Positions 7,733-16,245 are shown, numbered from the stretch's first letter. The stretch is DNA of 31,466 bases from F23-B02 sp946405205 (GCA_946405205.1 CAMJGL010000017.1:1-31466), one strand, 5' to 3'. Made by a program: numbers and translations. Notes: a model not told the origin generated them from the sequence alone.

Positions 7733-8986
7733 CTAATCACTGTCCAGCGCATGGCACATTTGGGTTATGCGCTTTTTTGTTATCCTGCGGCAGGCTCCGC
7801 TCAGGGTAACGCACATATTCCTCGGCGTGAAAAGCTCGGCTGATGCCTTTCGCAGTGTTTCTTCGCCTATTTTGGAATATGAGCACCGGTCATCACGGCT
7901 CAGAACGAAGCTGTTAAAGGCATGAAGAAAATTCGTGTCCTCGGGACTGTCCAGATAAAACGCTCTGTTGTCCTCAAAAAACGGCAGAGAAGTCTCTAAA
8001 TCTTCCCGGCTTATGCCGGATCTCATATCTTTGAGCACATCTATTATTGAGGCAAATGTGTCCTCAAAACGCGCCCTGTATACCACAAAGCGAATATGCA
8101 GCACCGAAACGTCTTCATAGCACTCGAGCCATGAGCATATCTCATTCGTATAGCATTTTTGCTCGCGTACGGAGCGCTGCAGCCTTGAGCCTACACCCTC
8201 GCCCAATATGCAGTTTAACAGGTCTGGCACTTCCGCAGCAAAATGCTCCGGCACATCAAAGGATATATCCGCTTCAATAAAGTCGCCTTCATGGCCGACC
8301 TTTACGATATCGGGAGCGCGGTTCCCGAAGCGTTCATATCTGCACTGCGGCTGCTGCCGCTCTCCCGACGGCAGTTGAATATCGCCAAGGGCATTGGCAA
8401 CGAGCCGCCGCTCAGCGGAACTGACCGGGCCGGAAATAAACAGCTTGAGATTTCCGGAGTTAAACACCCTGCGCTTATAGTGGAGCACATCCTCCCGCGT
8501 TATCGAGCTCACCGATTCTTCGCTTCCCAGGACAGCTCTCTCATACGGCGTTTTGGAAAAGATGTTCTTTCCCGCAAGCTCAGAAATGTCATATTCGTAT
8601 TTCGAGTATATCTCGTTTAGAACCACCTTGCGCTCGGCAGAAACATCGTCGTCGCTCCAATCGTCGGCAAGCAGTATGTTTTTGAATATGGCCAGCGCCT
8701 TTTCAAAATGACGCGGGGCGATCTTCAGATAAAACCTCAGGCAATCGCGGTACGTCACGGCGCGGAGCGTGGTGCCTATGCTCTCCATGTAATAGTACAG
8801 CTCCGGCTGGGTCATATCGTACAGGCGTCTGAAATGCAGGTGCTCGAGGAAGTGGGTTATCCCCTCTTTCCCGCTGTCTTCGTATATTGCTCCCGCCCTG
8901 GCAAACAGATCAATTGCAAAGGAATGGGTCGCGGGCAGCGGCGTATACGAGACCGGTAAGCCGTTATTCAGGATCGTTTCGCTCAT
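7733..8986 (-). CDS. M16 family zinc peptidase (pitrilysin/PqqL-like)
   Basis: This 417-residue protein carries the inverted zinc motif HFLEH at residues 45-49. Glu118 and Glu125 lie in E-R-x-x-V-L-N-E, with Glu125 at the usual distance for the third ligand, so the enzyme looks active. The E-S-I-G then T-x-R-D region also matches the family. Two M16 domains fill the length, as in the ~420-residue processing-peptidase type. The ATG at 8986 follows AGGAAGG and is preferred over the open extension to 9055, which has no M16 likeness. Many Clostridia carry M16 genes as pairs; here only one is present, next to a small membrane protein. Confidence 0.88.
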   Translation of the reverse strand: MSETILNNGLPVSYTPLPATHSFAIDLFARAGAIYEDSGKEGITHFLEHLHFRRLYDMTQPELYYYMESIGTTLRAVTYRDCLRFYLKIAPRHFEKALAIFKNILLADDWSDDDVSAERKVVLNEIYSKYEYDISELAGKNIFSKTPYERAVLGSEESVSSITREDVLHYKRRVFNSGNLKLFISGPVSSAERRLVANALGDIQLPSGERQQPQCRYERFGNRAPDIVKVGHEGDFIEADISFDVPEHFAAEVPDLLNCILGEGVGSRLQRSVREQKCYTNEICSWLECYEDVSVLHIRFVVYRARFEDTFASIIDVLKDMRSGISREDLETSLPFFEDNRAFYLDSPEDTNFLHAFNSFVLSRDDRCSYSKIGEETLRKASAELFTPRNMCVTLSGACRRITKKRITQMCHALDSD

Positions 8987-9080
8987 CTGTATCACCTTCC
9001 TGTGATCCGCAATGCAAAGCAGACTGATGCCCCTTGAGCGCTGTCGGGTGCCCATGGATTAGTTTCCTGCTTCCGCGACC

Positions 9081-9109
9081 ATTATAATATACCAGCCATT
9101 TTATAACAA
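9081..9109 (-). promoter_or_regulatory. promoter for the M16 peptidase gene
   Basis: On the minus strand, TTGTTA (9104-9109), a 17-nt spacer and a perfect TATAAT (9081-9086) lie about 95 nt ahead of the M16 start. Confidence 0.6.
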
Positions 9110-9162
9110 GTATCAATTGTTCAGGCCTCTGGCACCTATTCTGCAGCTGTTGTCACGGGCAA

Positions 9163-9205
9163 AAAAGAACACATACACCGGCTGTGCCGGTGTATGTGTT
9201 CTTTT
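9163..9205 (-). terminator. strong intrinsic terminator after hypA (first copy)
   Basis: A perfect 20-bp stem (9163-9182 with 9186-9205) has a 3-nt loop and is followed by T6 on the minus strand. It lies 43 nt past the hypA stop and closes the oxidoreductase-hypA operon. Confidence 0.9.
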
Positions 9206-9248
9206 ACTGGTGCTGGCTCATATGAGCCTGCATATTATTTGATCTGTG

Positions 9249-9593
9249 CTACATTGCTTCGATCTCTTTTATGATGTACTCGTTGCCGGTCACGAGATAG
9301 GTATTCTCGCTCTTGCAGTACGGGCACACCTTGGCGTATTGCACCGTCGGATAGGTCTGTTTGCAGTCCTCGCAGAAGGTCACCGCTTCGAGCGTTTCCA
9401 CCTTCAGCTCCGCCTCCTGCATATACTTGGACTCCTTTATCGCCCAGTTCCAGCAGTCGACGATATACTCCGGGATTATCCCGCTGACCTCGCCTATCTG
9501 CAGCGTGACGCTGCCGACCTTTGTCAGCTCATTCTCGTCGCAGAGCTTTTCGACTTCCTTGATGACATAAAACACTGTTCCAAGCTCATGCAT
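9249..9593 (-). CDS. hypA: HypA-family nickel/zinc metallochaperone (first copy)
   Basis: HypA delivers nickel to [NiFe]-hydrogenase (or urease) precursors. It binds nickel through the N-terminal Met-His-Glu and holds a structural zinc with two CxxC pairs. This 114-residue copy has M-H-E at the start, C-E-D-C near residue 74 and C-P-Y-C near 91, so all ligands are kept. GGAGG is 8 nt upstream. It lies 19 nt after the large iron-sulfur flavoprotein gene and ahead of a strong terminator, so the two form an operon. No hydrogenase, hypB or other hyp gene is in the window. The chaperone may serve a distant nickel enzyme or have been recruited to the adjacent oxidoreductase. Confidence 0.9.
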   Translation of the reverse strand: MHELGTVFYVIKEVEKLCDENELTKVGSVTLQIGEVSGIIPEYIVDCWNWAIKESKYMQEAELKVETLEAVTFCEDCKQTYPTVQYAKVCPYCKSENTYLVTGNEYIIKEIEAM

Positions 9594-9612
9594 GGATCTT
9601 TCCTCCGATGTA

Positions 9613-12342
9613 TTACTTTGCGAATTTAGCCTTGAGATCCTTTATCTTGATCTTGACCGCGCGCTTTGCGGCATATGCTGCCAGAGGCGCGATCTTGTCG
9701 TCGCATCTGACCATCTTCGACGCCTCGGGATGATCGCGGCGCAGGTGGATGGCGTCAAATTCGCAGCGGGTGGTGCACAGGCCGCAGCCGATGCACTTAT
9801 TCTGGTCGACAACGCTGACGCCGCAGCCCAGGCAGCGGGATGCCTCGGCCTTGACCTGCTCCTCGGTGAAGGTGATGCGGTCGTTCTTCATGGTCTTTGC
9901 CTTGCGCGGATCATGCTTTACCTCCTGGCGCACGGGTGCGTCGAAGCAGTTGATGTCGATAACGACATTATCCTTATCCAGCTCGTAGAAATCTCTCGGA
10001 TTTCTGGCCAGAGTCAGGCTCTGAGCGGGATGTACATAGCGGTGCAGGGAGATGGCGCCCTCGCGGCCGGCTGCGATAGCATCGATGGCGAACTTCGGGC
10101 CGGTGTACACATCGCCGCCGACGAAGATGTCGGGCTCGGCGGTCTGCAGGGTGACGGGGTCTGCCATCGCGGTGCCCTTGCCGGAGGTCTTGAGCGCTCC
10201 GACGTCCAGCTCGCCCCAGTCGATGGTCTGGCCGACGGCTGCGATGACGGAGTTTACCTTGAGGGTCTTGAACTTGCCGGTGCCGACGGGCTTTCTGCGG
10301 CCCTTCTCATCGGGCTCGCCGAGCTCCATGATCTCGACCTTGAGGCCGTTTACCTTGCCTGCCGCGGTGCCGGTGATCTCGACCGGTGCGTTCAGGTAGC
10401 AGAACTTCACGCCCTCGGCGATGGCTTCTGCGACCTCTTCCTTATCCGCGGGCATCTCGTCCTCAGAGCGGCGGTAGACGATATATGCCTCCTCCGCGCC
10501 GAGACGGACGGCGGTGCGAACGACGTCCATTGCGACGTTGCCGCCGCCGACGACCGCGACCTTCTTGCCTATCTCGGGCTTGTTGCCGAGGTTGACCTCA
10601 CGCAGGAAGTCAACGCCGCCGTAAACGCCCTTGAGCTCCTCGCCGGCGATGCCGAGCTTTGCGCTGTTCTGTGCGCCGATGGCTACGAAGAAGCCCTTGT
10701 AGCCCTGCTCGCGAAGCTGCGCGATGGTGACGTCCTTGCCGACCTCAACGCCGCACTTGAACTTGACGCCCATCTTCTTGAGCACGTCGATCTCGGCGTT
10801 GATGACCTTGCGGTCAAGGCGGAAGCTGGGGATGCCCAGAGTGAGCATGCCGCCGGGGACCTTGTTGCGGTCGAACACCGTTACGTTTGCATAGCCCATC
10901 TCCGCCAGATAGTAGGCACAGCTCATACCGGCCGGGCCCGCGCCGATAACGGCGATCTTTTCAACATAGTCCACATCGGGGATCTGATGACGGCGCTTTT
11001 CGGGGATGTAGCGGGTCTTTTCGCTCAGCTCCTTCTCGGCGATGAACTTCTTGATCTCGTCGATTGCGACTGCGCGGTCAAGCTTTCCGCGGGTGCAGGC
11101 GTCCTCACAGCTGCGGTTGCAGATGCTGCCGCAGACCGCGGGGAATGGGTTATCCTGCTTTATGAGCTTCAGAGCGTCAAGGTAGCGGCCCTCGGCTGCC
11201 ATCTTGATGTAGCCCTGGACTGCGATGTGGGCGGGGCAGGCCGCCTTGCAGGGTGCTGTGCCGCTCTCATGGCAGTTTTTCTGGTTGGTATTCTTGTAGT
11301 CGACGTTCCACATATGCTCGCCCCAGTGGTTATCATCGGGAAGCGGCTGCTTGGGATACTCGACGGGGCCGTCCTTGGTGCAGAGCTTCTGGCCAAGCTT
11401 GGCGGCGCCTGCCGGGCAGACCTCGACGCACTTGCCGCAGGCGACGCACTTTTCCTTGTCGACGTGTGCACGGTATGCGGAGGCGGACATATTGGGAGTA
11501 TTGAAAAGCTGAGAGGTGCGCAGGGCAAAGCAGGAGCCCAGAGCGCAGTTGCAGATGGCAAAGATCTTATCTTCGCCGTCTATATTGGTTATCTGGTGGA
11601 CATAGCCGTTTTCCTCGGCGCGCTTGAGGATGCGCATCGCCTCTTCATAGGTGATGTCGCGGCCCTTGCCGGTCTCGGTGCAGTATCTTGCGAAGGTACC
11701 GACTGCTATGCAGCACTCCTCCTGAAGCTCGCCGCAGCCCTCGCCCATGAGGCGCATCGCGTTTCGGCAGGAGCAGTAGCCGACGCCGAGCTGACCCTCG
11801 TACTTCTTGAGCCAATGGGAGATATGCTCGATATCTACAGACTCGTTGGTCGCGGGAATGGCCTTCTCAACAGGAACGACGTGCATGCCTATGCCGTCGC
11901 CTCCGGGAGGCACCATCGGGGTAACATGGGTCAGGGGCAGATACGCCATGCGCTCGAAGAATTTAGCGATCTGAGGATACTTCTCGACCTGCTCCAGGTT
12001 CATGTTCATGAGCTCCGCCGCTCCGGGAACGAAGATGGGCAGAACATACTGACGGCTGCCGTCGGGAGTATCGTAGTTATACTCCAGAACGCCCTTGAAC
12101 GCCAGGTCATCCATGATCTTACGAACATAGGCTACGTCCTTGCCCATTTTCGCTGCAAGCTTCTCGGGTGTAGTGGGCTTGCGGACGTCCATTGCCAGAG
12201 CAACGTCCGCCTCCTCGTCGCTTACTACGCACTCAAGGCCGTAGTATTCGGGGTCATCCTCGGTGATCTTGGCAAGACCGAGCTTCTGGGGGATACGGTC
12301 GGTCATCTTCTTGCCAAGCGCCGCGATTTTTTCTCTTGCCAT
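9613..12342 (-). CDS. multidomain iron-sulfur FAD/NAD(P) oxidoreductase, GltD-like (copy 1)
   Basis: This 909-residue protein begins with a winged-helix-like segment (~50-90). A cysteine-rich domain follows (Cys190, 192, 203, 210, 221, then C-N-C at 264-266 and Cys271), then a ferredoxin insert (Cys299, 302, 305, 309). Next is the GltD-type Fe-S helical domain (Cys365, 369, 404, 408, 412, 416), the FAD motif GAGPAG (467-472), the NAD(P) motif GGGNVA (599-604), and the FAD-closing G-G-D (742-744). A C-terminal six-cysteine domain (837-860) ends it. GltD-like proteins move electrons between NAD(P)H, FAD and Fe-S clusters; no substrate-reducing domain is seen, so it likely feeds a partner. AAAGGAG is 6 nt before the ATG at 12342. 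It forms an operon with hypA and is divergent from a TetR gene. Transfer of electrons to HypA, ferredoxin or another carrier is inference. Confidence 0.88.
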   Translation of the reverse strand: MAREKIAALGKKMTDRIPQKLGLAKITEDDPEYYGLECVVSDEEADVALAMDVRKPTTPEKLAAKMGKDVAYVRKIMDDLAFKGVLEYNYDTPDGSRQYVLPIFVPGAAELMNMNLEQVEKYPQIAKFFERMAYLPLTHVTPMVPPGGDGIGMHVVPVEKAIPATNESVDIEHISHWLKKYEGQLGVGYCSCRNAMRLMGEGCGELQEECCIAVGTFARYCTETGKGRDITYEEAMRILKRAEENGYVHQITNIDGEDKIFAICNCALGSCFALRTSQLFNTPNMSASAYRAHVDKEKCVACGKCVEVCPAGAAKLGQKLCTKDGPVEYPKQPLPDDNHWGEHMWNVDYKNTNQKNCHESGTAPCKAACPAHIAVQGYIKMAAEGRYLDALKLIKQDNPFPAVCGSICNRSCEDACTRGKLDRAVAIDEIKKFIAEKELSEKTRYIPEKRRHQIPDVDYVEKIAVIGAGPAGMSCAYYLAEMGYANVTVFDRNKVPGGMLTLGIPSFRLDRKVINAEIDVLKKMGVKFKCGVEVGKDVTIAQLREQGYKGFFVAIGAQNSAKLGIAGEELKGVYGGVDFLREVNLGNKPEIGKKVAVVGGGNVAMDVVRTAVRLGAEEAYIVYRRSEDEMPADKEEVAEAIAEGVKFCYLNAPVEITGTAAGKVNGLKVEIMELGEPDEKGRRKPVGTGKFKTLKVNSVIAAVGQTIDWGELDVGALKTSGKGTAMADPVTLQTAEPDIFVGGDVYTGPKFAIDAIAAGREGAISLHRYVHPAQSLTLARNPRDFYELDKDNVVIDINCFDAPVRQEVKHDPRKAKTMKNDRITFTEEQVKAEASRCLGCGVSVVDQNKCIGCGLCTTRCEFDAIHLRRDHPEASKMVRCDDKIAPLAAYAAKRAVKIKIKDLKAKFAK

Positions 12343-12406
12343 ATGTAACTCCTTTCTGTTTTTAACAGAGTATGGTTTTGATAAACAAAACATGTTCGCT
12401 TTGCTC

Positions 12407-12436
12407 AGTATATCACAATATACCATTGAATTACAA
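12407..12436 (-). promoter_or_regulatory. promoter of oxidoreductase copy 1
   Basis: On the minus strand, TTGTAA (12431-12436), an 18-nt spacer and TATACT (12407-12412). It overlaps the palindrome at 12408-12423, consistent with repression by the divergent TetR protein. Confidence 0.45.
12408..12423. promoter_or_regulatory. TetR-type operator candidate GTATAT-N4-ATATAC
   Basis: This is a perfect 6-bp inverted repeat with 4-nt centre CACA. The 9-bp word ACAATATAC in its right half recurs at 12433-12441, giving an 18-bp-spaced direct repeat that overlaps the -35. The location, between the divergent oxidoreductase and TetR genes, is where such regulators usually bind. Confidence 0.5.
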
Positions 12437-12570
12437 TATACATTACAGGTATTTTGCTCACAATTTAACAGTTTTTCCGTTTACAAAGCGTCTTCATCAA
12501 CCCGTGTGCTTGCCTTTTTGACTGACTTCGTGGTATTGTAGCGTTACAGACGCACAAAGGAGGTAATCGG

Positions 12571-13200
12571 ATGACTCAGAGCGAGGAACGTATGCAGAAT
12601 ATGCAAAAAGTTATTAAAACGGCGCAGAGACTTTTTCTCAGCGAGGGTATCGCAGCGGTGTCGATAAATAAGATAGCCGACGAAGCCGGGCTGACGCCCA
12701 TGTCCGTATATCGCTATTTCGGCAGCAAGGATAAGCTTATCGCCGCCGTGTGGCAGGACGCACTCGTCGTGTTCTACGATGATTTTATGAAGCGCTATCA
12801 TGCCATCACGGCGGACATGGCCACGGGATACGAAAGATTCGTGGCATGTATGGAGCTTTATATCACCGTCTACAGCGAATTCCCCCAGTGGTTCAGCTAC
12901 ACCCGCGAGATGTTTTCCCACACATCGACCTTCAGCATAACCCACAGTCAGGATATGGAGCACGTTTTCTGGAGATATTTCGATAAAGAAATACCCATCC
13001 CCCTGCTCAAGGCCCTGCAGGACGGAGTGACCGACGGCTCGGTGAAGCCGGATATAAACATCTATCAGGTTTACCAGATGGTCCACAACATTTACACGGG
13101 AACGAGCATTTACAGCAACGTTTTCCCTGACTTCGATCCTTTGGATACCATTAAATTCACAAAAGAGCTTATTGCTAATTACATAAAAAACGAGAAGTAA
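12571..13200 (+). CDS. TetR/AcrR family transcriptional regulator
   Basis: This 209-residue protein has a typical N-terminal TetR helix-turn-helix (about residues 31-50: I-N-K-I-A-D-E-A-G-L then S-V-Y-R-Y-F-G-S-K-D-K-L). The variable C-terminal ligand-binding domain is rich in aromatic residues, suiting a hydrophobic ligand. AGGAGG is 7 nt before the ATG. It is divergent from oxidoreductase copy 1 across a 228-nt intergenic region with a palindrome over that gene's promoter, so it most likely controls that operon and itself. The ligand is unknown; a fatty acid or another lipophilic compound would fit the nearby oleate hydratase. Confidence 0.9.
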   Translation: MTQSEERMQNMQKVIKTAQRLFLSEGIAAVSINKIADEAGLTPMSVYRYFGSKDKLIAAVWQDALVVFYDDFMKRYHAITADMATGYERFVACMELYITVYSEFPQWFSYTREMFSHTSTFSITHSQDMEHVFWRYFDKEIPIPLLKALQDGVTDGSVKPDINIYQVYQMVHNIYTGTSIYSNVFPDFDPLDTIKFTKELIANYIKNEK

Positions 13201-13349
13201 TTCTATGCTATTTATACAAAATTGTTGATGCATTTGGTCATTTTTTAAATTGTGTAACAAAAGTTGCGGAAAAGCATGATGGGTTTGATAAAATTCAGTC
13301 AAAAGCAGGCTCACAAATTTTTTTATTCCGCGATGTTAGTATGGGTAAC

Positions 13350-13367
13350 ATCCGGCGGTCGCCGGAT
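13350..13367 (+). other. small hairpin just ahead of the Crp/Fnr-type gene
   Basis: A 7-bp stem ATCCGGC/GCCGGAT with a GGTC loop ends 12 nt before the chosen start. The rest of the 179-nt gap after the TetR gene is A+T-rich, with no convincing promoter or operator that I can define. The hairpin may affect mRNA stability or translation. Confidence 0.35.
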
Positions 13368-13379
13368 ACGGTGATAAGA

Positions 13380-14054
13380 ATGAAAAGTTTTGATATAACT
13401 GACTGTATCCCCTTCTGGGCAGAGCTGTCCGACGAAAACAGGAAGCTCATTAAGGATAATCTCGTGACACGCACTTATGTGAGCAGTGAGCGGATCCTGC
13501 TTAACAGGGCCAAGAAAAACGGCATGATCTTTATTTTCAGCGGCTGTATTCGCGTTTTTCTGGCCTCTGACACCGGCAGGGAGATCACTTTGTTCCGGCT
13601 GAACAAGGGCGAGGTCTTCAGTATCATGACCGTCGATCAGGCCGGAGATCTTGACGTCGTTCCTCTGCTTGAGGCGCTTGAAAAGTCCTCCGTTGCATAC
13701 CTGAGCGAGGACGTACTTGCACGGATCGCATACAGCGTTCCGAAAATGGCGCAGTTTGTTTACAGGAACGCCGCCAAAAACGCACAGCTTATCATCAACA
13801 ATATCGCATATATGTTTTTCAATACGCTCAGGGGCTGCATAGCCCGATACATCATTGTCGCCAGCAAAAAGAACGGGCCGGCCTGCGATACGGTGAAGAC
13901 GACCCACGAGGAAATCGCAAATCATCTGGGCTCCACCCGCGTGGTGATAAGCCGCGAGCTTGACAGTCTGCGCGATATGGGGCTTATCCAGACCCGTCGC
14001 GGCAGTATCATCATTGTTGACCGTGAGGGTCTTGAGTCTATTGCCGGAAGGTAG
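13380..14054 (+). CDS. Crp/Fnr superfamily transcriptional regulator
   Basis: This 224-residue protein has an N-terminal cupin-like effector domain (residues ~10-120) and a C-terminal Crp-type helix-turn-helix (~174-205: T-H-E-E-I-A-N-H-L-G-S-T-R-x-V-I-S-R-E-L). The N-terminus lacks the cysteine cluster of oxygen-sensing Fnr; only scattered cysteines (residues 9, 56, 153, 169) are present. The effector is therefore unlikely to be a standard Fnr [4Fe-4S] cluster. ATG 13380 is chosen because a GGTG precedes it and the domain starts there; ATG 13341 is possible but has no ribosome binding site. It lies 10 nt ahead of a ferredoxin gene and upstream of ohyA, so it probably regulates this cluster. 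Confidence 0.88.
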   Translation: MKSFDITDCIPFWAELSDENRKLIKDNLVTRTYVSSERILLNRAKKNGMIFIFSGCIRVFLASDTGREITLFRLNKGEVFSIMTVDQAGDLDVVPLLEALEKSSVAYLSEDVLARIAYSVPKMAQFVYRNAAKNAQLIINNIAYMFFNTLRGCIARYIIVASKKNGPACDTVKTTHEEIANHLGSTRVVISRELDSLRDMGLIQTRRGSIIIVDREGLESIAGR

Positions 14055-14064
14055 GCGCTTGGGA

Positions 14065-14256
14065 ATGTATTATATTACGCCGCGCTGCGCTCACTGCGGC
14101 GGCTGCCGCTCAAGGTGTCCGGAAAAATGCATCGACGCTTCCGTACATCCTCTTGTTATAGACCAACTGCGCTGCACAGGCTGCGGAAGGTGCTTTTTGG
14201 CCTGTCCCATCAGAGCAATAGTATATTTTGAGGACAAGGCTAATATATCTTTTTAG
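14065..14256 (+). CDS. 2[4Fe-4S] ferredoxin
   Basis: This 63-residue protein has two complete cluster motifs: C8-x2-C11-x2-C14-x3-C18-P and C37-x2-C40-x2-C43-x3-C47-P. It is a low-potential electron carrier of the clostridial type. The ATG at 14065 is selected because the ferredoxin fold starts right there; the ribosome binding site (GTAGG overlapping the regulator's stop) is weakish. It sits between the Crp/Fnr-type gene and ohyA in the same direction. It could carry electrons from the large flavoproteins, possibly to reduce the FAD of oleate hydratase; that link is inference. Confidence 0.88.
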   Translation: MYYITPRCAHCGGCRSRCPEKCIDASVHPLVIDQLRCTGCGRCFLACPIRAIVYFEDKANISF

Positions 14257-14311
14257 GAAGATTCGGGTATGAGTCCCGACAAAATAAAAAACTATTTCAG
14301 GAGGTACAAAA

Positions 14312-16087
14312 ATGTATTACAGCAGCGGTAACTACGAGGCCTTTGCAACGCCCAAAAAGCCCGAAGGCATTGAGAACAAGTACGCCCACATAGTAGGCAC
14401 CGGTCTTGGTGGACTTGCGGCGGCCTGCTTCCTCATCCGTGACGCGCAGATGCCCGGCGACCACATCACCCTGTACGAGCATCTTCCCCTTGCAGGCGGC
14501 TCCTGCGACGGCATCTATGACGCCACAAAGGGCTTCATAATGCGCGGCGGACGTGAAATGGATAATCACTTCGAGTGTATGTGGGATCTGTTCAAGTCCA
14601 TTCCCTCCATCGTCAACCCGGGCGAGACCGTGTTCTCCGAGTACTATCACCTGAACAAGGAAGACCCCAACTTCTCCCTCTGCCGCGTCACCGAAAAGCA
14701 GGGCCAGGACGCGCATACCGACAGGAAGTACGGCCTTAATCCCTCGGCGGCAACGCAGCTTCTCAAGCTGTTTATGAGCACCAACAAGTCCCTTGAGGAC
14801 AAGACCATCGACGATATATTCGACGACGATTTCTACAACACCAACTTCTGGACCTACTGGCAGACCATGTTCGCCTTCGAGAAATGGCACAGCGCCCTTG
14901 AGATGAAGCTTTATCTCCAGCGCTACATCCATCATATCGACGGTCTGCCCGATCTGTCCGCGCTCCGCTTCACCCGCTACAACCAGTATGAGTCCATGAT
15001 CCTGCCGATGTGCAAGTACATCACCGATCACGGCGGCAAGGTGCTGTTTGACACCTGCGTCACCGACATTCAGTGCGACTGCACTCCCGAAAAGAAGGTC
15101 GCTAAGAAGCTCGTTTACACCCAGAGCGGCGTTGAGCATGTTGTCGACCTGACCGAGAACGATCTTGTTATCGTGACAAACGGCGCTCAGGGCGACGGCT
15201 CTGCCTACGGCGATAACGATCACGCCCCCGTGGTCACCATCAAGAACGGCGAAGGCCCCTCCATCGAGCTGTGGAAAAAGCTTGCCGCGCAGGATCCCGC
15301 TTTCGGCAATCCCGACAAGTTCTTCTGCGACATCGAGAAAACCAGCTGGGAGTCCTGGACCGTCGATACCGCCAATAAGCAGATCCTTGACGCTATCCAG
15401 AAGATCTGCAAGAGAGATCCTCTCTCCGGCAAGGTCGTTACCGGCGGCATCGTTACCTGCCGCGACTCAAGCTGGCTCATAAGCTGGACCATCAACCGTC
15501 AGGGTCAGTTCCAGGAGCAGCCCGAGGATCACTGCCTGATCTGGGTCTACGGCCTCAACTGCTGGCACGATGAGGGCGACTTCATCAAGAAGCCCATGAG
15601 CGACTGCACCGGCATCGAGCTTGCCGCAGAGTGGCTGTACCACATCGGCATCCCCGAGGATCAGATCATGGATCTCGCCGCAAACGCATGCAACACCACG
15701 CCCTGCATGATGCCCTATGTCACTACCTTCTTCATGCCCAGAGCCGAGGGCGACCGTCCTCTGGTCGTTCCCGAGGGCTCTGTAAACCTCGCGTTCGTCG
15801 GTCAGTTCTGCGAGACCCCGCGTGACACCGTATTCACCACCGAGTATTCCATCCGCACCGGTATGGAAGCCGTGTACACCCTCTGCAATATCGACCGCGG
15901 TGTCCCCGAGGTCTGGGGCAGCGTGTACGATATCCGCGACCTGCTGTACGCGACCAGCAAGCTTCTGGACGGCAAAAAGCCGGCGGAATTCCTGCTGCCC
16001 AGCATTCTCCCCCTGCTGGGTCTTATCAAGGAGCCGCTGACCAACAATGTTGTGGCTGAGCTCCTTAAAAAGTACAACATAGTCTAA
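14312..16087 (+). CDS. ohyA: oleate hydratase (fatty acid 10-hydratase, MCRA family)
   Basis: Oleate hydratase adds water across the cis-9 double bond of oleic, linoleic or palmitoleic acid to give 10-hydroxy fatty acids, detoxifying unsaturated fatty acids. FAD is bound but not consumed. The protein is 591 residues, the usual family length. It shows G-T-G-L-G-G (29-34) for FAD binding and the R-G-G-R-E-M motif with Glu82. Tyr201 is at the position of the S. aureus catalytic tyrosine, and the N-T-T-P-C-M-M-P-Y block (461-469) is present. GGAGG lies 7 nt upstream of the ATG. Codons favour C-ending forms strongly, suggesting high expression. It follows a ferredoxin and a Crp/Fnr-type gene and converges on oxidoreductase copy 2. 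Confidence 0.95.
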   Translation: MYYSSGNYEAFATPKKPEGIENKYAHIVGTGLGGLAAACFLIRDAQMPGDHITLYEHLPLAGGSCDGIYDATKGFIMRGGREMDNHFECMWDLFKSIPSIVNPGETVFSEYYHLNKEDPNFSLCRVTEKQGQDAHTDRKYGLNPSAATQLLKLFMSTNKSLEDKTIDDIFDDDFYNTNFWTYWQTMFAFEKWHSALEMKLYLQRYIHHIDGLPDLSALRFTRYNQYESMILPMCKYITDHGGKVLFDTCVTDIQCDCTPEKKVAKKLVYTQSGVEHVVDLTENDLVIVTNGAQGDGSAYGDNDHAPVVTIKNGEGPSIELWKKLAAQDPAFGNPDKFFCDIEKTSWESWTVDTANKQILDAIQKICKRDPLSGKVVTGGIVTCRDSSWLISWTINRQGQFQEQPEDHCLIWVYGLNCWHDEGDFIKKPMSDCTGIELAAEWLYHIGIPEDQIMDLAANACNTTPCMMPYVTTFFMPRAEGDRPLVVPEGSVNLAFVGQFCETPRDTVFTTEYSIRTGMEAVYTLCNIDRGVPEVWGSVYDIRDLLYATSKLLDGKKPAEFLLPSILPLLGLIKEPLTNNVVAELLKKYNIV

Positions 16088-16126
16088 CCGTAAGCTTTTA
16101 GCGCCCCCATACCGAAAGCGTGCGGA

Positions 16127-16164
16127 GCAAGCCATACCCGACAAGCCGCCCGGGTATGGCTTGC
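16127..16164 (+). terminator. hairpin downstream of ohyA
   Basis: A perfect 14-bp stem (16127-16140 with 16151-16164) and 10-nt loop lie 39 nt past the ohyA stop. There is no T-run, so it may be a 3'-end stabiliser; the next hairpin (16199-16237) probably completes termination. Confidence 0.5.
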
Positions 16165-16198
16165 AGCAGGGCGCAGCGTCTAACATCAAATCAATTAA

Positions 16199-16237
16199 AA
16201 AATACAGCAAGCTGTTGTTCGCAGCTTGCTGTATTTT
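16199..16237 (-). terminator. intrinsic terminator of oxidoreductase copy 2 (possibly bidirectional)
   Basis: A 16-bp perfect stem (16199-16214 with 16222-16237) and 7-nt loop is followed by T6 on the minus strand, 8 nt past the stop of the copy 2 gene. On the plus strand it ends in TTTT then CG, so it could also stop ohyA transcripts. Confidence 0.85.
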
Positions 16238-16245
16238 CGTTTGAT

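Noticed and set aside
9215..9228. Palindrome GGCTCATATGAGCC between hypA and its terminator
   Set aside because: It is short, inside a 3' untranslated stretch, not near a promoter and not repeated elsewhere in the window.
9592..12348. A 918-codon open frame on the plus strand opposite oxidoreductase copy 1
   Set aside because: It is a mirror of a real gene caused by the codon pattern of a G+C-rich coding strand; it has no ribosome binding site and no recognisable domain, and the minus-strand gene is clear.
13380..14054. Oxygen-sensing Fnr with a [4Fe-4S] cluster
   Set aside because: The N-terminal cysteine cluster of Fnr is absent; the protein is only assigned to the wider Crp/Fnr superfamily.
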